Assembly (NCBI GenBank): GCA_022566355.1
Contig: JADFJB010000041.1
Location: 1-34,773 of the forward strand
Length of the DNA: 34,773 bases
Reading direction: 5' to 3'
Origin: a candidate division KSB1 bacterium
GTDB taxonomy: Bacteria; Zhuqueibacterota; JdFR-76; DREG01
Shown: in pieces, positions 1-6,935 of the stretch
How the letters are laid out: each line of letters opens with the position of its first letter
Position numbering within the stretch: the first letter of the stretch is position 1
The notes under the pieces: model-generated
Databases searched by the model: none
What the model was told of the DNA's origin: nothing
What the model saw: the letters and a program-made list of their open reading frames with translations, nothing else
Program-made: the position numbers and the translations under genes

Positions 1-446
1 TCCTTGACGGAGGTGGATATAATGTTAACTATCCTTCCATACTTTTCTTCCTTCATCCCAACAGCTAGTTCACGTACCAGAACATGATTGCAGATCAAGT
101 GACTTGCAAATGCATCAGTATAGTGTTTTGAATTTGCATCCATTGCCGGACCGGATGGTGGCCCGCCGGTATTGTTAATCAATATATGAACGGGGTCATG
201 CTCTTCCATATATTCCTCTACTTTCAACTTTAATTCATTCGGGAATCCAAAGTCTGCTTTAATAAAGTGGTGTTTCTGATCTTGTGAAGAGTCTAGCTCA
301 TTTAACACTGAATTCAACTGTGCTGCATTTCTGCCGAGTAACACGACTGATGCACCCATAGCAGCCAATTCTAACGCAATTGCCTTTCCAATACCTTGGG
401 TACTGCCACAAACAAATGCTGTTTTCTTACGCAAACTGATATCCAT
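1..446 (-). CDS. Short-chain dehydrogenase/reductase (SDR), 3' end cut by window
   Basis: The minus-strand frame opens with ATG at 446 and stays open to the window edge, giving about 148 residues of an SDR oxidoreductase whose usual length is about 250. The N-terminus has the Rossmann cofactor loop as CGSTQGIGKA near residues 13-22, so Cys replaces the usual Thr of TGxxxGIG. The second dinucleotide motif is NNTGG, near residue 88, where NNAG is typical, followed by GPPSGP. The catalytic Ser and YxxxK lie beyond the visible part, although the strand leading to the Ser (RIVNIISTSVK) is present. By family it should be a soluble NAD(P)-dependent reductase, perhaps of the 3-oxoacyl-ACP-reductase-like group. 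The substrate cannot be told. It is separated from the amidase by a repeat-bearing spacer and is probably transcribed separately. Confidence 0.85.
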   Translation of the reverse strand, partial: MDISLRKKTAFVCGSTQGIGKAIALELAAMGASVVLLGRNAAQLNSVLNELDSSQDQKHHFIKADFGFPNELKLKVEEYMEEHDPVHILINNTGGPPSGPAMDANSKHYTDAFASHLICNHVLVRELAVGMKEEKYGRIVNIISTSVK

Positions 447-800
447 AACAGCTTTTTAAATGTTTTTTAACTTAGCCACAAAATTAGGAACTTAACCTAG
501 TATTTTATTTTAAAATGACTTTTCTCTCTTGAAAATTTCATAATTAAGATAAAAGGATGCTGGATTCTAGATGCTGGATTCTGGATGCTTGAAACTACTA
601 CGTTTATCATTTCGCCAGTAACATGCAAGCGAATAATAATAAAACAGGGAATATTACGATGGGAGGTAGTTCCTAGAAATGCAGTTTCCAAAATGGCTGT
701 TTTTCAGGACTGGACTTTCACGTTTGCCGTCTGCCGTTTGCCGTCTTACCCTTCGCCGGAGTTTATCTTGAGCGTAGTCGAAAGGCTCAGGGTGCTACGT
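447..800. other. Intergenic spacer with short direct repeats and a REP-like segment
   Basis: No gene is supported here. At 555-590 the phrase GATGCTGGATTCT is repeated in tandem with small changes. At about 721-745 TTTGCCGTCTGCC is repeated. At about 757-791 a segment reading GAGTTTATCTTGAGCGTAGTCG resembles parts of the palindromic elements found later at 15.5, 16.8 and 25.4 kb. The spacer probably holds the promoter of the dehydrogenase and the terminator of the amidase, but neither can be fixed from sequence. Confidence 0.5.
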
Positions 801-2522
801 CTACACCTCCATCTTCGGATGCTGCAAATGAAAATCAGTCGCATCCTGGTAGGCTTTTGCCGCGATCAATAAATCCGATTCTTTGAACAAATTGCCGATA
901 AAGGAGATGCTAACCGGAGCGCCATTCTCCCGGAAACCGTTAGGCAAGACCACAGCCGGATGGCCTGTCAGGTTGGTTAGCAGCAAAGTTCCACCGCCAA
1001 ATGAAGGTGTAACCACCACATCTACCTGGGACATAACCTCCGCCATTTTTTGCATGACCATGGTTCGCAATCGATTCGCCTGGATATATTCAACCGCAGG
1101 AATAAACCTGGAAGACCGGAAGGAATTCGGCCAGGTTCTCCGGCCCTGGCGTACCATGGTATCGATTTCTTTATTCCATGTAATTTCATCGAAGGCTGTT
1201 GCCGCCTCGGCGCTAAGAATGAAACCGAGTTCCCCGTATGGAATATCCGGCCATTCGATAGGAATCAATTTTACGCCAAGTTTTCGTATGACATCCAGAA
1301 CGGCGTCGTTGAATGGCTTGCTGTTTTCATTGGCATCATCGAAGGCGGATTTGAGGTAGCCGATTTTTAAATCGCTGACTTTACGCTTTGCATTCCAGTG
1401 AAACGGAAAATCGACGGCGCTGGCATCTTTGTCATCCCCGCCGTGGATGGCATGCAGGACAAGGGCGGTATCTTCAACACTCCGGCAAATTGGACCGGCT
1501 TTATCCATGCTCCAGCTCAGCGCCATTGCCCCATAACGGCTTACGCGGCCAAATGTAGGCCGCAACCCGGTTACACCGCAGCGCGTACATGGCGACACAA
1601 TAGATCCCAATGTTTCAGTCCCGATGGAAAACCCGACTAAACCTGCAGAAGTTGCAGATGCGGAACCCGCCGAAGAACCGCTGGAGCCTTGTTCCGGATC
1701 CCAGGGATTCCGGGTCTTTTCGCCAAACCAGACATCGCCCCAGGCCAATGCACCTAGAGAAGTCTTAGCCAGCAAAACCGCACCGGCTTCATTTAATCTC
1801 TCCACAATTGTTGCATTTTCATTGAATTTTTGTTCTTTGAAAGGAGTTGCCCCCCACGTAGTCCGATAATCTTTTACCGCAAACAAATCCTTTACACCCC
1901 AGGGTATACCATGTAGCGGACCGCGATAATGGCCGACCCGAATTTCTTCATCCGCTTTTTTGGCTTGTGCCAAAGCCAGCTCTTCGGTAAATGTGATGAC
2001 ACAATGCAGTTTCTCGTTATATTTTTTCAACCGTTTCAAATAAAGCTTTGTCAGATCCATCGAGGAAATTTGCCGGCTTTTGATTAACTGCGACAAATGT
2101 GTAACGGACAGGAATGCAATATCGGTTTCAGACATCGATTTGATATTGGGTTTTGTTTTACTTGGCTTAAAAACATTTTTCTCTTTTTTTACCTGCATTC
2201 CCGGCAGCAGCGCTGAAAAAGTAATGGCCGGAGAAACAGCATTGTCTATAGTCACTTGCCGTATTTTTTCATATTTTTCGCGATTAGAAACAACACTTCT
2301 AAGCATTAGTTCGCGCTCATCATCTGTAAAAGGAATGCCGAATATTTTTTCAGCATATTGCAGCACTTCTTCGGTGATTTCGCTGGTTTCCTGTTCCTGG
2401 ACCGGAATCTCTTCGCCGGAAAGAACAGCGGGAATAATTCCCATAGCAGTGAGAAATGTAAAGAAATCCCGGCGATTGATTTGGCTATAAGTGTTTTCTG
2501 AAGTGTTTGTCGGTTGACTCAT
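801..2522 (-). CDS. Amidase-signature family hydrolase with Tat-type leader
   Basis: This 573-residue protein belongs to the amidase signature (GatA/FAAH) family, which cleaves amide bonds with a Ser-cisSer-Lys triad. The triad is visible as Lys211 in GVKDLF, Ser283 in the glycine/serine-rich loop GSSGSSAGSA, and nucleophile Ser307 in ETLGSIVSP. The 24-residue distance between the two serines matches the family. Residues 16-24 (NRRDFFTFL) followed by a hydrophobic stretch look like a Tat export signal, so it may act in the periplasm. A roughly 110-residue extension precedes the amidase core, which is longer than in GatA. No GatB or GatC is nearby, so tRNA amidotransfer is unlikely. The physiological amide is unknown. 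It lies 336 bases downstream of the porin, with an inverted repeat between, so co-transcription with that operon is doubtful. Confidence 0.9.
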   Translation of the reverse strand: MSQPTNTSENTYSQINRRDFFTFLTAMGIIPAVLSGEEIPVQEQETSEITEEVLQYAEKIFGIPFTDDERELMLRSVVSNREKYEKIRQVTIDNAVSPAITFSALLPGMQVKKEKNVFKPSKTKPNIKSMSETDIAFLSVTHLSQLIKSRQISSMDLTKLYLKRLKKYNEKLHCVITFTEELALAQAKKADEEIRVGHYRGPLHGIPWGVKDLFAVKDYRTTWGATPFKEQKFNENATIVERLNEAGAVLLAKTSLGALAWGDVWFGEKTRNPWDPEQGSSGSSAGSASATSAGLVGFSIGTETLGSIVSPCTRCGVTGLRPTFGRVSRYGAMALSWSMDKAGPICRSVEDTALVLHAIHGGDDKDASAVDFPFHWNAKRKVSDLKIGYLKSAFDDANENSKPFNDAVLDVIRKLGVKLIPIEWPDIPYGELGFILSAEAATAFDEITWNKEIDTMVRQGRRTWPNSFRSSRFIPAVEYIQANRLRTMVMQKMAEVMSQVDVVVTPSFGGGTLLLTNLTGHPAVVLPNGFRENGAPVSISFIGNLFKESDLLIAAKAYQDATDFHLQHPKMEV

Positions 2523-2858
2523 TTTGTTTCTCCTTTCAGATCACTGATTAATCGGATTAAGTATGTTCACCGCGAAGACGCCAAGAACGCAAAGTAACAC
2601 AATAATAGACTAAAAATTATTTAGAAAACTGCTTAATTTGTAATTTTTTTCTTTGCGCTCTTCGCGACTTTGCGGTTCACTTAAATGATCTCTATCTTAA
2701 TGAATCGGAGAATAAAAGTCAACGATCAAATTTACCCATCGACCCCTCGATACGCAATCACGAAAAAGGTGTAATACCGATTCCATCGCTCTTGCATGTT
2801 TTGTGAGTCATATATTTTTTAAATCAGTGAAATCCTGAAATCAGCGTGAATCTGTGGT
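2523..2858. other. Intergenic spacer between porin and amidase genes
   Basis: The spacer contains no supported gene. Its main content is the long imperfect inverted repeat described separately (2565-2680). Next to the amidase start, at about 2527-2536, lies a minus-strand GAAAGGAGAA ribosome-binding site close to ATG 2522. The rest is AT-rich and featureless. Confidence 0.5.
2565..2680. repeat. Imperfect inverted repeat with 30-bp arms
   Basis: Arms 2565-2594 and 2651-2680 are complementary at about 24 of 30 positions when aligned by hand. They begin with GTTCACCGCG and end with GCGGTTCAC. The 56-base AT-rich middle has no coding potential. It resembles a dispersed REP/MITE-type intergenic element and could also act as a terminator for the porin operon. 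Confidence 0.55.
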
Positions 2859-4037
2859 TCAGAAATACGTCGCAAGTCCAAATTGAAATCCGCCGATATT
2901 GACCGTCGGATTTCCTAAAATATCCCGTAGCCAATGCCTGCGGTAGTTGGCTCTAAAGACCGTACTGGCAGTGGGACGAAAGCTCACTCCCAAAACCAGG
3001 GCATTAACTTCATCATAGATATTCTCTTTTGTAGAATTGAATGTCCCCTTGTTATAATCGATTCGTTCCACGCGTACATTGAGATTGATTGTGGCGTTAT
3101 CATAACTCAGCAGATTCCCCCGGTAAATTGGATAAACGATCTCCGCATAACCACCCCATTGTTTCGTGCCATAAATTTCTGAAATATCATCAGGGACATC
3201 GATGGAATTAAATGCCACTTCCCCGCGAATTGAAGCTTTGCCTATTTTTGCGTCCACATCGAAAGCGACTATAGAAAGCTTTCGTTTTTCATCAACTTCC
3301 TCACCTTCCAGCTTATATGAATTGTAGGTGCCGCCATAATAGGAAATGCCAAATTCACCTAATTTCTGGTGGATCAATGCAAACCGGCCGGTAATCATAG
3401 GTTCGCCGTTATTGTCTTCCTCAAATCTTTCTTCGCTTTTTCCGGCTTGCAAAAAGGTTCTGCCTTCTTCATTAAGAATGATGCCGTCGCCAATGCCATT
3501 CACCAAATATAAATCATATGTCACTGAATAATTAGGACGAAAAATTCTGCCGTTAATGCCAAATCCTATTTCCGAAAGTGTTGAGGGAATGATCTGTGTT
3601 GATACCAAAGGTCTCTCGATAAATTCCCATTTTGGGCTGTCATGGTTTTGGTTGAATGACCCTATCGGTGGCAGTATAATTCCACCCCGGAGGATCAGCC
3701 CCGGATTGATCTCAAAATCAAGTAGTGCGGTTTCTAATTCAATTTCTTCCGTACCATGCTCGAATTCCAATTCGGATAAGAATCGTATTCTTTGACTGAT
3801 CGTTGAATAGAGAAAAATATTGAATCGACGCATTTCCATTGAAAATCCTTCGGAAACGCCATCTTCCGAAAAGTAGTTGGTATTGCCCTCCAGATAACCG
3901 CCAACCGCTGTATTGGATTGTCCAATGCCAATAAAAGGACGCTTATAAATTGCGTCCTGACTCGGTGTTCGTTCCTGCCCAAATAATTGCATGGGAAGGA
4001 GTACCATAAGTATTAAAAGTAAACTTTTGATTTTCAT
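2859..4037 (-). CDS. Outer-membrane beta-barrel porin
   Basis: The 392-residue product starts with a classical signal peptide (hydrophobic residues 5-18, cleavage near LFG-QE at 20/21). The rest is a run of amphipathic, aromatic-rich strands and ends in Tyr-Phe, the C-terminal aromatic typical of Bam-inserted barrels. The strand pattern and charged loops resemble phosphate-selective porin O/P-like families, but no specificity residue can be named. It is the third gene of a compact operon, 18 bases after the Rieske gene, which follows the DHOR gene. An outer-membrane channel made together with two envelope redox lipoproteins suggests passage of a substrate or metal complex linked to electron transfer. 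That role is inferred. Confidence 0.85.
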   Translation of the reverse strand: MKIKSLLLILMVLLPMQLFGQERTPSQDAIYKRPFIGIGQSNTAVGGYLEGNTNYFSEDGVSEGFSMEMRRFNIFLYSTISQRIRFLSELEFEHGTEEIELETALLDFEINPGLILRGGIILPPIGSFNQNHDSPKWEFIERPLVSTQIIPSTLSEIGFGINGRIFRPNYSVTYDLYLVNGIGDGIILNEEGRTFLQAGKSEERFEEDNNGEPMITGRFALIHQKLGEFGISYYGGTYNSYKLEGEEVDEKRKLSIVAFDVDAKIGKASIRGEVAFNSIDVPDDISEIYGTKQWGGYAEIVYPIYRGNLLSYDNATINLNVRVERIDYNKGTFNSTKENIYDEVNALVLGVSFRPTASTVFRANYRRHWLRDILGNPTVNIGGFQFGLATYF

Positions 4038-4055
4038 TGTTTTGATTTCCTATTT

Positions 4056-4484
4056 TCACATGATTTGGATATAAATGTTTTCATTGTCAGTTCTTACCGG
4101 AAAGGAAGTTAATTCTTTTTCCGCCGGTGATTTTAAAACTTCACCGGTATTTGAATATTCACTGCCATGACACGGGCAAATTAAAATCTCCGGAGATGGC
4201 CTCACCTCACACCTTTTATGGGTGCATTCTAATAATAATGCGGAGTATTTGTCTTCCGATATTTTCAGGATATAAATGGATGCAGGAAATGCAGGGTACC
4301 GCACCAGGACAAAAGGATCTAATTCGAAATCCGTCTTCGCAACCACTAAATCTCTTTCATGGGTGGTGTAAGCCGCATAGCGATAACTGCTGCAGCCGGA
4401 TAGCAGTGCGTTTACTCCACCACAGACTACAGCCAATGAAATCGTTGCGGTTTTTTGTAAAAAGTTTCTTCGGCTGGGTTTCAT
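4056..4484 (-). CDS. Tat-exported Rieske [2Fe-2S] lipoprotein
   Basis: A 142-residue Rieske protein. The cluster motif is complete: Cys87 and His89 in CTHKRC, and Cys103 and His106 in CPCH, are the expected iron ligands. Cys92 and Cys105 match the stabilising disulfide of bc1-type Rieske proteins. The leader SRRNFLQK at residues 4-11 is a Tat motif, consistent with export of a folded cofactor protein. LLSGC, with Cys31, is a probable lipobox, giving a membrane-anchored periplasmic lipoprotein. There is no cytochrome b gene nearby, so this is not an ordinary bc1 subunit. It sits 12 bases after the di-haem DHOR gene and 18 bases before the porin. A likely role is electron transfer with the DHOR haem protein. 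The partner is inferred from synteny only. Confidence 0.92.
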   Translation of the reverse strand: MKPSRRNFLQKTATISLAVVCGGVNALLSGCSSYRYAAYTTHERDLVVAKTDFELDPFVLVRYPAFPASIYILKISEDKYSALLLECTHKRCEVRPSPEILICPCHGSEYSNTGEVLKSPAEKELTSFPVRTDNENIYIQIM

Positions 4485-4496
4485 ACATTGCTCCGA

Positions 4497-5720
4497 TTAT
4501 AATGACATCAGGAATGCAAATAACTCTTGCTTTTCAGTTTCCGAAAGAGTGTTATAAGCACTTCGGCTATTGGAAGCTTCTCCGCCATGGAGTTGAATTG
4601 CCTGATCCAGGGTCCTTGCACGGCCATCATGAAGATAGAATGGCGAACTTCCCTGGGAGTCAGCCGCTAACCCCAGCCCCCAGAGTGGCGCGGTTCTCCA
4701 TTCAAAAGTCAGGGCAGTGCCTTCAGTATATCCATCGTCCAATTCAGGGCCCATATCATGCATCAATAAATCCGTATAAGGATGGACGGCTACTTCACTC
4801 AATGCTGCTATGTCTGATGTCGTGGTGACCAGAGTCGCCACATGGCAACCCACACAATTGATCTGTTTAAACACTTGTTCACCAGCCTGAACTGTAGGAT
4901 CATTCTCATCCCTTCTTGGTGGAATTTTAAGTGTCCTTACATAGAAAACCACATTACGGACAATACTCGCGCTGACTTCCGGATCTTCTACATCATCGCC
5001 GGTTAATGAACCAGCTTGGCGGTTGAAATTCTCATTCATGTTGAAATCACTGGTGATTCCCATATCCTCCAGATAAGCATTGACGATCTGGTTAAGTAAA
5101 TCGATAGCTCCTGCTTTCTTACCAAATCGACCGATGTATTTACCATTGTTGGGAATATGATGTTCTTTGGCTTCGAAATAATCCGGCGGTGTATGCCAAT
5201 TGGGTACTCCTGAAATTCCATCATTATTTGAGTCGGATGGGTCAGCCAGTGCAAGAAGTGTCTCATCGGGAACGGCTTCAAGATATCCCAAACCCGTTAC
5301 TGCCGGGGGCATTAAGTTTGTAACTCCTGTGGCTTGTGCCGGTATGGTCTCAGGAGGATAGCCAGCGATTGCACGATGCTGCAATTGTGGGCCGCCCTGG
5401 TCTATCATCGGATCCCAGACATTGTTGGTATATCTGCCAAATCTTGTCAAAGTGGTAAGAGGATGGCCTTTTCCGTCGCCGATGTGACAGCTTTCGCACG
5501 CATTAGAAACGAAAATGGGTCCCAATCCATCTTCCGTAGCAAAGATGCGGCCAAATTCCTCATCCCCAATCAAATGATCTTTAAGCTGGCTTGGGGTTAA
5601 ATCCGGAATCGGCTCTGCCAAAACATCTTCCGGTTCAGGCGCAGTTGGCAGAAGATTCTCGCAGCCAAACCAAATCAGGAAAAGGGCAGGCCCTACCATA
5701 AGGTATTTTAATCTATTCAT
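4497..5720 (-). CDS. Di-haem c oxidoreductase lipoprotein (DHOR / DUF1111)
   Basis: The 407-residue protein carries two c-type haem sites, CESCH at 75-79 and CVGCH at 289-293. It also has the family C-terminal signature HDGRART (364-370) followed by HGGEA (378-382). These mark the DHOR/DUF1111 family, called thiol oxidoreductase or putative di-haem peroxidase in databases. The N-terminal hydrophobic stretch ending in LIWFGC gives a lipobox at Cys20, so it should be a lipoprotein outside the cytoplasmic membrane, matured by the cytochrome c system. In other bacteria DUF1111 genes often accompany imelysin-type iron-regulated operons. Here the gene leads an operon with a Rieske protein and a porin and is divergent from feo. 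A near-consensus promoter and an operator-like palindrome lie upstream. The electron donor and substrate are unknown. Confidence 0.92.
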   Translation of the reverse strand: MNRLKYLMVGPALFLIWFGCENLLPTAPEPEDVLAEPIPDLTPSQLKDHLIGDEEFGRIFATEDGLGPIFVSNACESCHIGDGKGHPLTTLTRFGRYTNNVWDPMIDQGGPQLQHRAIAGYPPETIPAQATGVTNLMPPAVTGLGYLEAVPDETLLALADPSDSNNDGISGVPNWHTPPDYFEAKEHHIPNNGKYIGRFGKKAGAIDLLNQIVNAYLEDMGITSDFNMNENFNRQAGSLTGDDVEDPEVSASIVRNVVFYVRTLKIPPRRDENDPTVQAGEQVFKQINCVGCHVATLVTTTSDIAALSEVAVHPYTDLLMHDMGPELDDGYTEGTALTFEWRTAPLWGLGLAADSQGSSPFYLHDGRARTLDQAIQLHGGEASNSRSAYNTLSETEKQELFAFLMSL

Positions 5721-5751
5721 AATTGAAGAATCCCTATATTTATTAATTCTA

Positions 5752-5761
5752 TTTAGCTAAA
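5752..5761. promoter_or_regulatory. Secondary TTTAG/CTAAA palindrome
   Basis: TTTAGCTAAA is a perfect 10-bp palindrome inside the likely 5' leader of the DHOR operon, 31 bases before its start codon. It shares the TTTAG half-site with the elements at 6158-6184 and may be a second operator. A chance palindrome in AT-rich DNA is possible. Confidence 0.3.
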
Positions 5762-5776
5762 AATATTATTAGTTAT

Positions 5777-5791
5777 ACCTAAAAATTAGGT
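5777..5791. promoter_or_regulatory. Operator-like palindrome (ACCTAA-N3-TTAGGT)
   Basis: The sequence is a perfect 6-3-6 inverted repeat. On the minus strand it begins 5 bases after the -10 box of the DHOR promoter and so covers the expected transcription start, a classic repressor position. TTAGG and CCTAA are the half-sites of DtxR/IdeR boxes, although here they are arranged in the opposite order. The obvious candidate regulators are the two DtxR-like proteins encoded next door. Confidence 0.5.
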
Positions 5792-5796
5792 TACTT

Positions 5797-5825
5797 ATAG
5801 TATTACTTATTTTTTTGGATGTCAA
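5797..5825 (-). promoter_or_regulatory. Sigma70-type promoter of the DHOR operon
   Basis: Read on the minus strand, TTGACA (5825-5820) is followed after exactly 17 bases by TACTAT (5802-5797). The -35 box is perfect, the -10 box is 5/6, and spacing is ideal. The predicted start lies near 5790, about 70 bases before the DHOR ATG at 5720. It is the best promoter match noticed in the window. Confidence 0.6.
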
Positions 5826-6081
5826 CATTTATTTTCTAATTTGAAATTAAAACACGATGACTTAAATCAAAATAAATGAGCAACGATGGGTTATCATTTT
5901 TTCCTCCATAATAGATGATCATAAATGGTTGTGATTTTTTTTGAATACGGTAATTTAAAAGTTGGTTACTATATAGCTGGATTTGAGTTATCCTTGGGGA
6001 AATTATATTCATGAAATCAGTGCGTTCAGGAAACATCGTAGATGTTTAATTATTGTAGTATCAATTATTATCTTAAGCACA

Positions 6082-6103
6082 TGATCCGCCAGATGGCGGA
6101 TCA
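6082..6103. repeat. Perfect 10-bp hairpin of the CCGCC/GGCGG type
   Basis: TGATCCGCCA and TGGCGGATCA flank the dinucleotide GA. No T-run follows, so it is a poor terminator. Similar CCGCC-N2-GGCGG palindromes occur at 25501-25520 and 27624-27647, which suggests a dispersed intergenic family. Confidence 0.55.
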
Positions 6104-6157
6104 ATAAAAGACATCTATTTTAATAATGAGCCATATTTTACCGATCAAAATGTTTTT

Positions 6158-6190
6158 CTAAATAAAAATTTAGTTTATCCTAAAAAATAG
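6158..6190. promoter_or_regulatory. Operator cluster upstream of feo
   Basis: Three overlapping elements are visible. CTAAAT-N4-ATTTAG (6158-6173) is a perfect inverted repeat. TTTAG-N6-CTAAA (6169-6184) is a second one. CCTAAAAAATAG (6179-6190) resembles the DHOR operator core CCTAAAAATTAG and abuts the -35 box of the feo promoter candidate. The arrangement fits control by the DtxR-family protein whose gene begins 72 bases downstream, meaning autoregulation plus control of feoB. Confidence 0.45.
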
Positions 6191-6220
6191 TTGAAATACT
6201 ATCTAAAGATTTTTTATATT
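6191..6220 (+). promoter_or_regulatory. Promoter candidate of the feo operon
   Basis: TTGAAA (6191-6196) and TATATT (6215-6220) are separated by 18 bases, each box matching consensus at 5/6. A CAGGA ribosome-binding site at 6249-6253 precedes ATG 6262. The -35 box directly touches the operator-like element ending at 6190. Confidence 0.4.
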
Positions 6221-6261
6221 GTATCGAAATATAAATAAAAAAATGAGTCAGGAATTTATAG

Positions 6262-6915
6262 ATGATCACACAAGCCATTCAAGATTATGTTAAAGCCATT
6301 TATAAAATATTTATGAGTGACGGCAATGTGACTACAAATTCCATTTCAGATCGTCTTAAAGTGTCCCAGGCATCCGTCACAGGGATGATTAAAAAATTGG
6401 ATGAATTGAAACTCATTCATCACAAACCCTACCAGGGGGTGGAATTGACAGACGCAGGCAAAAAGGTTGCCATGGAAATCATTCGGCATCACAGGTTACT
6501 AGAACTTTATTTGGCAGAAGCAATGGAGTATTCCTGGGATCAGGTACATGAAGAAGCCGAAAAGCTGGAGCATGTGATTTCCGAACAATTTGAAGAGAAA
6601 ATAGCGCTGTTTCTTGGTGATCCAAAAACCGATCCTCATGGCGCTCCAATTCCAACCAAAGATGGCGTGATCGAGAAGAGGAACCTGGAGCCCTTAACCA
6701 TGGCCGAAGCCGGTCAGAAGGTACGGGTAAAACAAATCAGCGATACGAACCCGGAAATGTTGAGATACCTGGGCAAATTAGGAATCTACCCGGAAGTGGT
6801 TGTAAATGTGGTTGAAAGAGCGCCCTTCGAGGGACCACTTGTGGTTCAAATTGGAAAAAGCCGGCATCACCTGGGGCAAGCATTGACTGATAATATATTA
6901 GTAACTGCTGCTTGA
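6262..6915 (+). CDS. DtxR/MntR-family metal-dependent transcriptional regulator
   Basis: The 217-residue protein has the full DtxR layout: winged helix at about 1-65, metal-binding/dimerisation domain at about 66-130, and an SH3/FeoA-like domain at about 143-215. Putative metal ligands align as Asp8, His77, Glu81, His96, Glu100, Glu103 and His104. Asp8 and Glu100 are the residue types found at these positions in Bacillus MntR, where DtxR/IdeR have Met and Cys. MntR Glu11 is replaced by Lys11, so the site is mixed and metal choice (Fe or Mn) is open. It is the first gene of the feo operon and lies just downstream of CCTAA/TTTAG palindromes, so it probably represses its own operon when metal is plentiful and may also control the divergent DHOR operon. 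Confidence 0.9.
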   Translation: MITQAIQDYVKAIYKIFMSDGNVTTNSISDRLKVSQASVTGMIKKLDELKLIHHKPYQGVELTDAGKKVAMEIIRHHRLLELYLAEAMEYSWDQVHEEAEKLEHVISEQFEEKIALFLGDPKTDPHGAPIPTKDGVIEKRNLEPLTMAEAGQKVRVKQISDTNPEMLRYLGKLGIYPEVVVNVVERAPFEGPLVVQIGKSRHHLGQALTDNILVTAA

Positions 6916-6935
6916 ATATAAGAAAGGAATGTGAA

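Larger units (their letters stand above)
5721..6261. promoter_or_regulatory. Divergent control region between the DHOR and feo operons
   Basis: This 541-base AT-rich spacer separates two divergent operons and contains no supported gene. It holds a minus-strand promoter (5797-5825), two palindromes below it (5777-5791, 5752-5761), a GC-rich hairpin (6082-6103), and a cluster of CTAAA/TTTAG elements (6158-6190) just upstream of a plus-strand promoter candidate (6191-6220). The repeated CCTAA/TTAGG half-sites resemble the half-sites bound by DtxR-family regulators, whose gene starts at 6262. Confidence 0.6.

Noticed and set aside
4127-4828. 233-codon plus-strand open frame
   Set aside because: It lies antisense across the junction of the Rieske and DHOR genes, which have clear motifs, and its translation shows no family features.
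4056-5720. Rieske and haem proteins as part of a cytochrome bc1 complex
   Set aside because: No cytochrome b gene is nearby and the haem protein has the DHOR signature, not that of cytochrome c1.
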